DNA from: Gilichinskyi gelida
Lineage (GTDB): Bacteria; Acidobacteriota; Thermoanaerobaculia; Gp7-AA8
Direction of reading: 5' to 3'
Length of the DNA: 64,000 nucleotides
NCBI GenBank assembly: GCA_038040385.1
Contig: JBBPII010000011.1
Coordinates: forward strand, 170,011 to 234,010
Part shown: positions 51,868 to 61,149 of the stretch, in pieces
Numbering within the stretch: position 1 is the first letter of the stretch
Layout: each line of letters begins with the position of its first letter
Notes under the pieces: generated by a model
What the model was told of the DNA's origin: nothing
What the model saw: the letters and a program-made list of their open reading frames with translations, nothing else
The model's database searches: none
Made by a program: the position numbers and the translations under genes

Positions 51868-51924
51868 ATGTAGGACGGGCTTCAGCCCGTCGCACGAGCA
51901 GACGGGCTGAAGCCCGTCCTACAT
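51868..51924. repeat. ATGTAGGACGGGCTTCAGCCCGTC palindromic repeat
   Basis: Arms ATGTAGGACGGGCTTCAGCC and CGGGCTGAAGCCCGTCCTACAT. Located between divergent MBOAT and ferredoxin-MBL genes; the latter's ATG (51923) overlaps its right end. Confidence 0.9.
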
Positions 51925-52831
51925 GATGGCTGAAATCGCGGCCCCTGCGCAGCCGTTGCGATCGAGCGTGGCGCAATTAGCACTACGTCTCCCGGCGAAT
52001 ATCCCCGGCGACTTCTTCGTCGACTCCACCTGCATCGACTGCGATGCCTGCCGCGTCTTCGCCCCGACGGTCTTCAGCGACGACGGCGACCAGTCGGTGG
52101 TCTACCACCAGCCGGAGTCCGACGCCGAGCGGCTCGCCGCGGAGAAAGCGCTGATCTCCTGCCCCACCGCATCGATCGGCACGGCGACGAAGCACGACAT
52201 GCGCGCGGCGGTGGCCGGGCTGCCGGAGCGCGTCGCCGATGACGTCTATCGCTGCGGGTACACCTCCGAGGATTCTTTCGGCGCGGTGGCGTATCTGGTC
52301 CAAGGGAAGTTCCTCGTCGACTCGCCGCGCTTCTCCGCGCCGCTGGTCAAGAACATCGAGCGGATGGGCGGCGCGCGGCGGATGCTGCTCACACACCAGG
52401 ACGACGTCGCCGATCACCAGAAGTTCCGCGACCACTTCGGCCTCGAGCGCGTGCTGCATCGCGACGACGTCCGCTCCCACACAGCGAAGGTCGAGCGCCA
52501 GCCGTCCGGGCCTGATCCGGTGCAGCTCGACGACGATTTGGTCATGATCCCCACGCCCGGCCACACCAAGGGCCACGTCGTCTACCTCTACCGCGACACC
52601 TACCTCTTCACCGGCGACCACCTGGCCTGGAGTCCCGACCGCGGCCACCTCTACGCGTTCCGGAGCGCCTGCTGGTACTCGTGGCCGGAGCAGATCAAGT
52701 CGATGGAGCGGCTACTCGATTACCGTTTTGAGTGGGTCTTGCCGGGCCACGGTCGGCCGGTCAATCTGCCGGCCGGCGAGATGCACGCGAGCCTCGAGCG
52801 CTGCGTGGAGTGGATGAAAGCTAGCTGCTAG
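51923..52831 (+). CDS. Ferredoxin domain fused to metallo-beta-lactamase-fold hydrolase
   Basis: 302 residues. Residues ~28-80 resemble a single [4Fe-4S] or [3Fe-4S] ferredoxin: FVDSTCIDCDACRVFAPTVF (CxxCxxC) with a later Cys-Pro (LISCPTAS). Residues ~95-300 are an MBL fold: LLTHQDDVADHQKF in place of the usual HxHxDH (H, DD, DH kept), PTPGHTKGHVVYLY, FTGDHLAW and VLPGHGRPV. An oxidoreductase or hydrolase with an on-board electron carrier is plausible. The start lies at a palindrome end. Confidence 0.85.
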   Translation: MMAEIAAPAQPLRSSVAQLALRLPANIPGDFFVDSTCIDCDACRVFAPTVFSDDGDQSVVYHQPESDAERLAAEKALISCPTASIGTATKHDMRAAVAGLPERVADDVYRCGYTSEDSFGAVAYLVQGKFLVDSPRFSAPLVKNIERMGGARRMLLTHQDDVADHQKFRDHFGLERVLHRDDVRSHTAKVERQPSGPDPVQLDDDLVMIPTPGHTKGHVVYLYRDTYLFTGDHLAWSPDRGHLYAFRSACWYSWPEQIKSMERLLDYRFEWVLPGHGRPVNLPAGEMHASLERCVEWMKASC

Positions 52832-52869
52832 CTGCCAGCCGGTACAGCCATTGCTGAGCATCGCAGCGG

Positions 52870-53811
52870 ATGAAGAAATACATCGCCCTCTTCCGCCAGA
52901 CCATCACCGAGTTCACCGCCGACAAAGTCCCCCGCCTCGGCGCGGCGCTGGCCTACTACACGATCTTCTCGCTCGCGCCGCTGCTGCTGGTCGCCATCGC
53001 CATCGCCGGGCTGGCGTTCGGCGACGAGGCGGCGCGCAACCAGATCTTCACGCAGCTTCGCGGCGTGCTCGGCCCGCTCGCGGCCAAGGCGGTGCAGGAG
53101 ATGGTGGAGAACGCGGCGAAGCCGGCGAGCGGGGTGATGGCCACCATCATCGGCATCGTGACGCTCATCTTCGGCGCGTCGGGCGTGTTCGGACAGCTCA
53201 AAGACGCGCTCAACACCATCTGGGACATGAAGCCGAAGAAGACCTCCGGCATCCTTGGCTTCATCAAACAACGATTCCTCTCTGCGGCGATGGTGTTCGG
53301 CATGGGATTCCTTCTGCTCGTCTCGCTGGTGATCGACGCGGCGATCGCCGCGATCGTGCCGCAGGGCGCCGCGATCTGGGAGGCGCTGCAATTGATCGTG
53401 TTGCTGGGCGTGGTCACCGTGCTGTTTGCGGCGATCTTCCGTTTTCTGCCCGACTTGAAGATCGAGTGGCATGACGTCTGGCTCGGCGCGTTTCTGACCG
53501 CCTTGATGTTCATGATCGGCAAATTCGCGCTCGGGCTCTACCTCGGCAGGGTCGCGGTTGCCTCGACCTACGGCGCGGCGGGATCGCTGATCGTCCTGCT
53601 GCTGTGGGTCTACTACTCCGCGCAGATCCTGCTGTTCGGCGCGGAGTTCACGCAGGTGTACGCGAATAGCAAGAAGCGTGTAGCGGCGGCCGCTCCGGCC
53701 GCCGGCCCGGCAGGCTTCGCGGCTGTCGCCACACACAAAGCCTCCCCCCTCGGCGCCATCGCCGCGGCGGTCATTGCAGTCCTGCTGGCGAAACGTAGAA
53801 TCTTCCGGTGA
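52870..53811 (+). CDS. YihY/BrkB family membrane protein
   Basis: 313 residues with six membrane helices. YihY signature: RLGAALAYYTIFSLAPLLLV near the N-terminus, MKPKKTSGILGFIKQRFLSA after the second helix, and VASTYGAAGSLIVLLLWVYY. Proposed roles of the family include transport; it is not RNase BN. The tail VAAAAPAAGPAGFAAV is read from a palindrome arm. Followed by the VTT gene with a GTGA overlap. Confidence 0.88.
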   Translation: MKKYIALFRQTITEFTADKVPRLGAALAYYTIFSLAPLLLVAIAIAGLAFGDEAARNQIFTQLRGVLGPLAAKAVQEMVENAAKPASGVMATIIGIVTLIFGASGVFGQLKDALNTIWDMKPKKTSGILGFIKQRFLSAAMVFGMGFLLLVSLVIDAAIAAIVPQGAAIWEALQLIVLLGVVTVLFAAIFRFLPDLKIEWHDVWLGAFLTALMFMIGKFALGLYLGRVAVASTYGAAGSLIVLLLWVYYSAQILLFGAEFTQVYANSKKRVAAAAPAAGPAGFAAVATHKASPLGAIAAAVIAVLLAKRRIFR

Positions 53812-54404
53812 CGTGGCTCCGCGATTTCCAGGCCTGGGTCGCCGCCCTCGGCCCCATCGGCTACGTCGTCTACGCGCTCGGCTACGGAATCATCGGCGTC
53901 TTTTTTCCCGCATCGATCCTCACCCTCGGCGCCGGGGCGATCTTCGGCGTGGTGGGTGGAACCATCGTCGTCGTCGCGGGCGCGACCATTGCCGCGACCC
54001 TCTCCTTCCTCCTGGCGCGGACCATCCTGCGCAAGCGCGTCGAAGCCATGGCGGCGAAGAACCCGAAGTTCCGCGCCATCGATCGCGCCATTGCCCGCGA
54101 GGGGGCGAAGATCGTCGTCCTGGTCCGCCTCTCGGCCGTTTTCCCCTTCCTTTTCGTCAACTACGCCTTCGGCTTGACCAGCATCGGCCTGGTGCCGTTC
54201 GTGGTGGCCACCTTCTTCGGCATCCTTCCGCTGACCATCGCGTTCGTCTATCTCGGCGCCGCGGGGGCGGCGGTCGCCACCCAGCACAACGCGCGCGCGG
54301 CGATCACCGTGGCCGGGGCGCTGATCGCCCTCGGCGTGTCGATCTACGTCGGCCGAATCGCGGCGCGAGCCATCCACAACGCCGGAGTTGAGGAAGAGGG
54401 ATAA
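53808..54404 (+). CDS. VTT-domain (TVP38/DedA-like) membrane protein
   Basis: 198 residues from GTG overlapping the previous stop. SNARE-associated/VTT core: VFFPASILTLGAGAIFGVVG, GATIAATLSFLLARTILR, and RLSAVFPFLFVNYAFGLTSI. Five or six helices. Family members are implicated in membrane lipid scrambling or transport (DedA, TMEM41B relatives). Function here is not further defined. Confidence 0.88.
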   Translation: MTWLRDFQAWVAALGPIGYVVYALGYGIIGVFFPASILTLGAGAIFGVVGGTIVVVAGATIAATLSFLLARTILRKRVEAMAAKNPKFRAIDRAIAREGAKIVVLVRLSAVFPFLFVNYAFGLTSIGLVPFVVATFFGILPLTIAFVYLGAAGAAVATQHNARAAITVAGALIALGVSIYVGRIAARAIHNAGVEEEG

Positions 54405-54421
54405 AATCTCCGACGGGTTCC

Positions 54422-54925
54422 GTGCAAAGACAATCCGGCTTCACCCTCATCGAGACGCTCGTCGTCGTCGCAATCCTCGGTCTCCTGGCCGCGATCTCCA
54501 TCCCTCTCACCCTCAACTCCCTCAACCGCTCCAAACAGGCGCGGACGATGGCCGACATCCGGGCGGTCGGTTCGGCGTGGGAGATGCGGAACACCGAGGT
54601 CAAGGCATACAACGCGGCGGGAGCGCGATTCAGCCTGCCGGCGACGACGCTGACCGCCGCCAACCTCACGCGCATCCTCTCACCGACGTACATGCGCAAC
54701 GTGCCGACGAGCGACGGCTGGGGCGGCACGCTCGACTTCCGCGCCGATTCGCAGATCGCCAACGCCAAGCAGGCGACCACCTACGGCATCCGCTCGCGAG
54801 GACGGGGTGGCATTCAGGACCGCGCGCGCACCTACAACACCGGCGCGACGACGAACTTCGACTGCGACATCATCTTTTCGCAGGGCGGGTTCATGGTCTA
54901 TCCGGAAGGAAAACAGACCCAGTAG
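54422..54925 (+). CDS. Type IV pilin/type II pseudopilin-like protein
   Basis: 167 residues from GTG. Short leader MQRQSG then the prepilin-peptidase site G|FTLIE with the Glu at +5 and hydrophobic helix LVVVAILGLLAAISIPLT. The C-terminal part (YMRNVPTSDGWGGTLDFRAD) resembles GspG. It would be processed by a PilD-type peptidase and assembled in a pilus or secretion pseudopilus. No other pilus genes are adjacent, so it is an orphan. Confidence 0.88.
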   Translation: MQRQSGFTLIETLVVVAILGLLAAISIPLTLNSLNRSKQARTMADIRAVGSAWEMRNTEVKAYNAAGARFSLPATTLTAANLTRILSPTYMRNVPTSDGWGGTLDFRADSQIANAKQATTYGIRSRGRGGIQDRARTYNTGATTNFDCDIIFSQGGFMVYPEGKQTQ

Positions 54926-54932
54926 CCGGGCG

Positions 54933-55475
54933 TTACTGCAGGATCGCGAAGTAGATGGCGACCATCAGCGCCGCGTAGACGATGCAGGCGATGGTGAGCA
55001 GAATCGGCTTCGCCCGGCGCTCCAGCGCCGTCGACATCCGGCTGTACATCTTGTTGAGCGGATGCTGCCGCCGAAGGAAGCGGAAGTATGGCGCCTTCCG
55101 GTAACCGATCTCGGTGCGCACCCGGAGGAGCGCCCCGTCGTTGCGCAGCTTTTTCAGTCCCTTTTCCAGGACCTCGACCGCCTTCTTGCGGTTCTTGACC
55201 CCGATGTACAGGCGCACCAGGTTCGCCCAGTGCTGCCCTTCGTACGGCTGCAGGATGATCGCCTTCTCGCAGAGCTCCGCCCCGACTTTGTTCTTGTGCT
55301 CGATCTTCGACAGGCAGAGACCGTAGCTGGACAAACCTTGCGGATATTTGTCGGCAGGAACAACTTGGTAGACGGCGGCGAGCATCGGCAGCGCGAGGGC
55401 GTATTCGCCGCGAGTCGCTGCTTCGACCGCGCGCGTCAAAATCTGCGGAATGCCGCTGGTCGCCACCGCAGTCAT
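54933..55475 (-). CDS. TPR protein with C-terminal membrane anchor
   Basis: 180 residues from ATG at 55475 (an ATG six codons upstream is an alternative). Helical repeats: ILTRAVEAATRGEYALALPM, YGLCLSKIEHKNKVGAELC, GQHWANLVRLYIGVKNRKKA; then a basic stretch and one C-terminal helix ILLTIACIVYAALMVAIYFA, so a tail-anchored protein facing the cytoplasm. No function inferred. Convergent with the pilin. Confidence 0.78.
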   Translation of the reverse strand: MTAVATSGIPQILTRAVEAATRGEYALALPMLAAVYQVVPADKYPQGLSSYGLCLSKIEHKNKVGAELCEKAIILQPYEGQHWANLVRLYIGVKNRKKAVEVLEKGLKKLRNDGALLRVRTEIGYRKAPYFRFLRRQHPLNKMYSRMSTALERRAKPILLTIACIVYAALMVAIYFAILQ

Positions 55476-55526
55476 GGCTGGGACCGTATGCACATTTCGA
55501 TTAGAGGAACCCGCCGGTCATTCTAC

Positions 55527-55546
55527 CCTCGCCCTTCGGCGAGGGA
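55527..55546. repeat. Small hairpin in the tal-pgi leader
   Basis: CCCTCGCC-CTTC-GGCGAGGG, an 8-bp perfect stem 34 bp before the start of the next gene. Could be regulatory or a small repeat remnant. Confidence 0.55.
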
Positions 55547-55579
55547 TATGCTTCGACCCCACTCGACGGAGGTTTCTCA

Positions 55580-58384
55580 ATGGGCAACCCACTCGCAGAA
55601 TTGGCGAAGGTCGGTCAGAGCGTCTGGTACGACCAGATGGAGCGGCGGCTGGTCAGCAGCGGCGAGCTGCAGCGGCTGATCGACGAAGACGACCTTCGCG
55701 GCCTCACCTCCAATCCGACCATCTTCGACAAGGCCATCAGCGGCAGCGAAGACTACGACGCCCAACTGCGCGGCCTTGCCTCGCAGGGCAAATCGGCGCA
55801 GGAGATCTACGACGAGCTGACCATCGAAGACATCGGCAACGCCGCCGACGTCTTCCGCCCCGTCCACGACAAGACCCATGGCACCGACGGCTTCTGCAGC
55901 CTGGAAGTCTCCCCGCTCTTGGCGCGCGACACCCAGGGCACCATCGACGAGGCCAAGCGCCTCTTCGCCCGCCTCGGCCGGCGCAACGTGATGATCAAGA
56001 TCCCGGCGACGCCGGAGGGCATTCCGGCCATCGAAGAGTCGATCTTCAACGGCGTCAACATCAACATCACATTGATTTTCTCCAACGACGTCTACGCGCA
56101 AGTGATGGAGGCGTATCTGCGCGGACTGGAGCGGCGGGTGGAGAAGAACCTGCCGATCAACGAGATCAACTCGGTGGCCAGCTTCTTCGTCAGCCGCATC
56201 GACGCCATGGCCGACAAGCAGATGGAAGCGAAGCTGAAGGACGACCCGGAGATCGAGCCGCTGATGGGAAAAGTGGCCATCGCCAACGCGAAAATGGCCT
56301 ATCAAGAGTTCAAAGAGATTTTCGGGTCGGAACGTTTCCAGAAGCTCCGCCACTTCGGCGCGAACGTGCAGCGGCCGCTTTGGGCGTCGACCGGCACCAA
56401 GAACCCGAAATACAGCGACGTCCTCTACATCGAGTCGCTCATCGCCGCCGACACCGTCAACACCATTCCTCCCGCGACGTACAAGGCGTTCAAAGACCAT
56501 GGCCACGTGCGCGCGAACGCCATCGAGGAAAACCTCGACGAGGCGCGCAATATCCTGCACAAATTCGAGGCGAAGGGCTTCACCCTGAAGGCCATCACCG
56601 AGAAGCTGACCGAGGAGGGGGTCAAGTCGTTCGACGAATCGTTTGCTTCGCTGATGTCCACCATCGAAGCGCGCCGCGACGAAGTCACCCGCGGCCTCAA
56701 TGACCGCCTGACCGCGCACCTCGGCCCGCACCAGAGCGCGGTCGATCAGGCCGCCCAGCGGGTGGAGAAGGAAAAGTTCGTCGAGCGAATCTGGAAAAAG
56801 GACACGACGCTCTGGAAGAGCGACGACGCGCACAAGAAGATCATCGCCAACGCCCTCGGATGGCTCACTGTCCCTGAACTTCTGCTGAAACACGCGCCGG
56901 AGATCGTCGCCTTCGCCAACTCGCTGAAGGGCGTCTTCGACAACCTGGTGGTCCTCGGCATGGGCGGCTCGAGCTTGTGCTCCGAGGTCACGCGGCGGGT
57001 GTTCGACGTGAAACGGTTGTACGTCCTCGACTCCACCGTCCCCGAGGCGGTGACGATGCTCGAGGAGAGGATCGACGTCGCCCGCACTCTCTTCATGGTC
57101 GGGTCGAAGTCGGGCTCAACGACAGAGCCGCGCGTCTTCCACAAGTACTTTTACGACCGCGTGCGCGCGATGAAGGGCGACCGCGCGGGCGACAACTTCA
57201 TCGCTGTTACCGATCCCGATACGCAGCTCGTGCGCGACGCAGAGGGCGACCGTTTCCGGAAGATCTTCATCAATCCACCCGACATCGGCGGCCGCTACTC
57301 CGCCCTCTCGTACTTCGGCATGGTGCCGGCGGCGCTGGCCGGGATCGACATCACCACCCTTCTCGACCGCGCGGTGCACGCGTCGCACGTGGCGCGCGTC
57401 GCGTCGCCGAAGAAGAACGTGGCGGCGATGCTCGGGACGATCATCGGAGCGTTAGCAACACAAGGGCGCGACAAGCTCACGCTGATCACCCCGCCGCCGC
57501 TCGATACGCTGGGTCTCTGGATCGAGCAGCTCGTCGCCGAGTCGACCGGCAAGGAAGGCAAAGGCGTCGTGCCGGTAGCCGGCGAGCCGCCGCTCGACCC
57601 GGGCGACTACGGCAACGACCGCCTCTTCGTCTCCATCCGCCTGCGCGGCTCGGACGACGTCGGCCGGCTGAAGGCGCTCGCCGACGCCGGCCATCCCGTC
57701 GTCGATCTGGTCCTGGCCGATCCGCTCGACCTCGGCGAGACGTTCTTCGTCTGGGAGCTCGCCACCGCGGTCGCCGGCGCGCTCCTCGGCATCGACGCCT
57801 TCGACCAGCCGAACGTGCAGGAGTCGAAGGACAACACCAAGCGACTGCTCGAGGAGTTCACGTCCACCGGCAAAATGACCGTAGGCGGCTCGCAGATCAC
57901 CGCGGACGACGCCGAGGCCATCGGCGCGCTGCTGGCGAAGGTGAAGCCGGGCGACTACGTCGCGCTGACGGAGTACTTTGGCGAGACGCCGTCGCGCGAC
58001 AAGACCATCGCCGCCATCCGCGAAACCATCGCCCGCGAGCTGCACGTCGCCACCACCACCGGCTACGGCCCGCGCTTCCTCCACTCCACCGGCCAGCTCC
58101 ACAAGGGCGGCCCCGGCAACGGCGTCTTCATGCAGCTCACCGGCGGTCCTGGGGGCGACATCCCCATCCCCGGCGAGGCGTACAGCTTCGGCGCGCTGGT
58201 GCGCGCGCAAGCCATCGGCGACTACCAGTCGCTCGTCAGCCGGAACCGACGCGTGACGAGCGTCAATCTCGGCAGCGACGTCGATCGCGGGCTGGAGACG
58301 CTGGCGGCGACGGTTCGCACCGTCATCCTGAGCCGCAAAGACGGCAAAGGATCTCAGGTTGCGTCGGCTGAGATCCCTCGCTGA
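55580..58384 (+). CDS. Bifunctional transaldolase/glucose-6-phosphate isomerase
   Basis: 934 residues; GGAGG seven bases before ATG. Residues 1-~365 are transaldolase (GLTSNPTIFDKAISGS, RRNVMIKIPATPEGIPAIEE with the Schiff-base lysine, GVNINITLIFS). Residues ~390-934 are phosphoglucose isomerase (LGMGGSSLCSEV, MVGSKSGSTTEPRVF, GGRYSALSYFGMVP, and the late TGYGPRFLHSTGQLHKGGP). The fusion is known in several phyla and joins glycolysis to the non-oxidative pentose phosphate branch. gnd follows, so the three activities are cotranscribed. Confidence 0.96.
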   Translation: MGNPLAELAKVGQSVWYDQMERRLVSSGELQRLIDEDDLRGLTSNPTIFDKAISGSEDYDAQLRGLASQGKSAQEIYDELTIEDIGNAADVFRPVHDKTHGTDGFCSLEVSPLLARDTQGTIDEAKRLFARLGRRNVMIKIPATPEGIPAIEESIFNGVNINITLIFSNDVYAQVMEAYLRGLERRVEKNLPINEINSVASFFVSRIDAMADKQMEAKLKDDPEIEPLMGKVAIANAKMAYQEFKEIFGSERFQKLRHFGANVQRPLWASTGTKNPKYSDVLYIESLIAADTVNTIPPATYKAFKDHGHVRANAIEENLDEARNILHKFEAKGFTLKAITEKLTEEGVKSFDESFASLMSTIEARRDEVTRGLNDRLTAHLGPHQSAVDQAAQRVEKEKFVERIWKKDTTLWKSDDAHKKIIANALGWLTVPELLLKHAPEIVAFANSLKGVFDNLVVLGMGGSSLCSEVTRRVFDVKRLYVLDSTVPEAVTMLEERIDVARTLFMVGSKSGSTTEPRVFHKYFYDRVRAMKGDRAGDNFIAVTDPDTQLVRDAEGDRFRKIFINPPDIGGRYSALSYFGMVPAALAGIDITTLLDRAVHASHVARVASPKKNVAAMLGTIIGALATQGRDKLTLITPPPLDTLGLWIEQLVAESTGKEGKGVVPVAGEPPLDPGDYGNDRLFVSIRLRGSDDVGRLKALADAGHPVVDLVLADPLDLGETFFVWELATAVAGALLGIDAFDQPNVQESKDNTKRLLEEFTSTGKMTVGGSQITADDAEAIGALLAKVKPGDYVALTEYFGETPSRDKTIAAIRETIARELHVATTTGYGPRFLHSTGQLHKGGPGNGVFMQLTGGPGGDIPIPGEAYSFGALVRAQAIGDYQSLVSRNRRVTSVNLGSDVDRGLETLAATVRTVILSRKDGKGSQVASAEIPR

Positions 58385-58397
58385 CGCTCGGGATGAC
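58322..58397. repeat. GTCATCCTGAGCC palindromic repeat at the tal-pgi stop
   Basis: GTCATCCTGAGCCGCAAAGA and GACGCTCGGGATGAC with inner AAGGATCTCA / TGAGATCCCT. The tal-pgi stop codon lies in it, and its right end runs into the gnd ribosome site. Confidence 0.85.
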
Positions 58398-58407
58398 GGA
58401 GGAAATG

Positions 58408-59829
58408 ATGGCCCACTTCGGCATGATCGGCCTCGGCGTGATGGGCGAGAACCTCGCCCTCAACATCGAGGAGCACGGCTTCCCCGTGGCGGTATGGAAT
58501 CTCGAGAGCGAGTGGGTCGACCGTTTCGTGGCCAAGAATCCGGGCAAGAAAATCACCGGCACCAAGACGCTCGAGGACTTCGTCCGCGCCATCGAGCGGC
58601 CGCGGCGGATCATGATGATGATCAAGGCCGGCAAGCCGGTCGACATGACCATCGACAAGATCGCGCCGCTGCTCGAAACCGGCGACATCCTCATCGACGG
58701 CGGCAACTCCTGGTTCAAGGAGACGCAGGAGCGCACCGCGCGGCTCGAATCCAAGGGCCTGCATTTCGTCGGCTCCGGCGTTTCCGGCGGCGAAGAAGGC
58801 GCGCGTCACGGCCCGTCGCTGATGCCCGGCGGATCGAAGGAGGCGTGGGAGGCGATCCGGCCGGTGTTCGAGTCGATCGCCGCGAAGAGCGACTCCGGAC
58901 CGTGCGTGACGTACGTCGGCCCCGACGGCGCCGGGCACTACGTGAAGATGGTGCACAACGGAATCGAGTACGGCGACATGCAGCTCATCGCCGAGTCGTA
59001 CGAGCTCCTGCGCAAAGGACTCGGCGCGAGCGCCGGCGAGCTGGCGGAGATCTTCGATCGCTGGAACCGCGGCCCGCTGGAGTCGTTCCTCATCGAGATC
59101 ACGGCGAAGATCTTCCGGGTCAAGGATCCGGAGAGCGGCGCGCCGCTGGTGGACAAGGTTCTCGACAAGGCCGGGCAGAAGGGCACCGGCAAGTGGACCG
59201 CGCAGGTGGCGCTCGATCTCGGCGTCCCGATCCCAACCATCGCCGCAGCGATCGACGCCCGCGTGTTGTCATCGATGAAGGATGAGCGCGTCACCGCCTC
59301 GCAGAAACTCGGTGGAGCGGCGGGCTTCAGCCCGCCGAACGATCGCGATCAATTCATCACCGAAGTCCACGACGCCCTCTACGCCTCGAAAATCTGCTCG
59401 TACGCGCAGGGCATGGCGCTGATTCAGGCCGGCTCGCGCGAGTGGAAGTGGGAGATCGACATGCGGGAGATGGCCCGCATCTGGAAGGCCGGCTGCATCA
59501 TCCGCGCGAAGTTCCTCGACTCGATCATGCGCGCCTACGAGCGCAATGCGGCGCTGCCGAACCTGCTGCTCGACGACGACTTCACGGCGCGGGTGCAGCA
59601 GTCGCAGTCCGCGTGGCGCCGCGCGGTGTCGTACGCGCAGACCAGCGGCCTCGCCGTGCCGGCGATGTCCGCGTCGCTCGCCTACTTCGACGCCTACCGC
59701 GCCGCGGACCTCCCGCAGAACCTCACGCAGGCTCAGCGCGATTTCTTCGGCGCGCACACCTATCAGCGGAATGACAAGGGGGATGACGCGCCGTTCGTGC
59801 ACACGGAGTGGACGCATTCGTCATCCTGA
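58408..59829 (+). CDS. gnd: 6-Phosphogluconate dehydrogenase (decarboxylating)
   Basis: 473 residues from ATG at 58408, which is best placed behind GGAGG (58398-58402). It oxidises and decarboxylates 6-phosphogluconate to ribulose 5-phosphate with NADP+. Seen: GLGVMGENLALNIEEHGF (NADP site), MMIKAGKPVDMTID, GGNSWFKET, VGSGVSGGEEGARHGPSLMP, YVKMVHNGIEYGDMQ and the C-terminal WRRAVSYAQTSGLAVPAMSA. A hairpin near 59313-59337 adds LGGAAGFSPPN in frame in a loop. Cotranscribed with tal-pgi. Confidence 0.96.
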   Translation: MAHFGMIGLGVMGENLALNIEEHGFPVAVWNLESEWVDRFVAKNPGKKITGTKTLEDFVRAIERPRRIMMMIKAGKPVDMTIDKIAPLLETGDILIDGGNSWFKETQERTARLESKGLHFVGSGVSGGEEGARHGPSLMPGGSKEAWEAIRPVFESIAAKSDSGPCVTYVGPDGAGHYVKMVHNGIEYGDMQLIAESYELLRKGLGASAGELAEIFDRWNRGPLESFLIEITAKIFRVKDPESGAPLVDKVLDKAGQKGTGKWTAQVALDLGVPIPTIAAAIDARVLSSMKDERVTASQKLGGAAGFSPPNDRDQFITEVHDALYASKICSYAQGMALIQAGSREWKWEIDMREMARIWKAGCIIRAKFLDSIMRAYERNAALPNLLLDDDFTARVQQSQSAWRRAVSYAQTSGLAVPAMSASLAYFDAYRAADLPQNLTQAQRDFFGAHTYQRNDKGDDAPFVHTEWTHSSS

Positions 59830-59887
59830 GCCGCGCAGACGGCGAAGGATCTGCGCCGCCGAGATCCTTCGCTGCGCTCAGGATGAC
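59820..59887. repeat. GTCATCCTGAGCCGCG palindromic repeat at the gnd stop
   Basis: GTCATCCTGAGCCGCGCAGA and TGCGCTCAGGATGAC with inner AAGGATCTGC / GAGATCCTTC. The gnd stop (TGA 59827-59829) is inside; lies between convergent genes. Confidence 0.88.
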
Positions 59888-59892
59888 GGTCG

Positions 59893-61149
59893 TCACAACT
59901 GCGGCTTCAGCCGTCCCGCCAGCCGTTCCTTGATCCGGTCCAGCCACGGCCGGCGCCGCCATTTTCGACGCGTGATCTCCTCCGATTTCGCCACGTCGTC
60001 GAAGAACATCCGCTCCATCTCCGCGGCGACGCCCTCGTCGTATACGTTGACGTTCACTTCGTCGTTGAGGCGGAAGCTGCGGTCGTCGAAGTTCGAGGAG
60101 CCGATGGTGCTCCAGATGCCGTCGACCACCATGGTCTTGGCGTGCATCATGGTCGGCTGGTACTCGAAGATGCGGATGCCGCGGCGCAGCAGCAGGTCGT
60201 AATGCCAGCGGCTGGCCTGCCGAGCGATAGGGACGTCGACGTGCTCGCCGGGAACGATGACCCGCACCTCCACGCCGCGGCGCACCGCTCCCTCCAGCGC
60301 CCGGATGGTGTCGCGGTCGGGGACGAAGTACGCGCTGCTGATGCAGATCGACTTCACGGCGCTGACGATGGAGACGATGTACATCAGCTTCACCGTGGAG
60401 CTCCCCTCCGACGGCGATGACTTGAGCACCTGCGCGACGTGGCTGCCGCGCGGCGCGAGGGGAGGGAAGTAGTCGAGTCCCGTCAACAACTCGCCGCGGC
60501 TCTTGACCCAGTTGTCCATGAAGGCGAACTGCATCTGCGCCACCACCGGCCCCTCGACGCGGGCCACGGTCTCGCGCCAGTGGTCCTTGGAGTCGGCGTC
60601 GCCGAGCCACTCGTCGGCGATGCCGACGCCGCCGACGAAGCCGGTCTCCCCGTCCACCACCAGCAGCTTGCGGTGGGTGCGGTGGTTGACGCGCGAGAGG
60701 GTGTACCAGCGGATGGGGTGGTACCACTCGAGGTCGATGCCGTTGCGCAGCATGAAGTCGATCAGCGACTGCGACATCCCGGCTGAACCGACCGCGTCGA
60801 GGATCACGTTCACCGCCACGCCCGCCCGCGCCCTTTCCGCCAGCGCCTCGGCGAATTGGCGGCCCACCTGCCCGTCCCAGTAGATGTAGAACTCGAGGTT
60901 GATGGTCTTCCGCGCCCCGCGGATGGCGGCGAGCATCGAGGGGAATATCTGCACGCCGTTCTTCAGGATCTCGACGCGGTTGTCGGGCGAGAGCGGCGCG
61001 CCGGTGAGCGCGTGCATGGTCTGCAGGAACGCCAGATCGCGCGTCGAGAACTGGTGCTTCATGTGATACCGCATCGGCTGCCGGCGCCGGACGATCGGCA
61101 GCCTCAGACGGCGCGGGTAGCGGGGCGGTTTGCTCTTGCGGAAGAACAT
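59893..61149 (-). CDS. Phospholipase D-superfamily cardiolipin synthase-like protein
   Basis: 418 residues from ATG at 61149, which overlaps the DUF4112 stop as TGATG. Two HKD motifs: NHRTHRKLLVVDGETGFVGG (H, K, D) and MMHAKTMVVDGIWSTIGSSN. GARKTINLEFYIYWDG and ISSAYFVPDRDTIRALEGAV are the ClsB/ClsA-like context. No membrane helix at the N-terminus, closer to ClsB. Predicted to transfer phosphatidyl groups at the inner membrane; substrate specificity is inference. Confidence 0.9.
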   Translation of the reverse strand: MFFRKSKPPRYPRRLRLPIVRRRQPMRYHMKHQFSTRDLAFLQTMHALTGAPLSPDNRVEILKNGVQIFPSMLAAIRGARKTINLEFYIYWDGQVGRQFAEALAERARAGVAVNVILDAVGSAGMSQSLIDFMLRNGIDLEWYHPIRWYTLSRVNHRTHRKLLVVDGETGFVGGVGIADEWLGDADSKDHWRETVARVEGPVVAQMQFAFMDNWVKSRGELLTGLDYFPPLAPRGSHVAQVLKSSPSEGSSTVKLMYIVSIVSAVKSICISSAYFVPDRDTIRALEGAVRRGVEVRVIVPGEHVDVPIARQASRWHYDLLLRRGIRIFEYQPTMMHAKTMVVDGIWSTIGSSNFDDRSFRLNDEVNVNVYDEGVAAEMERMFFDDVAKSEEITRRKWRRRPWLDRIKERLAGRLKPQL

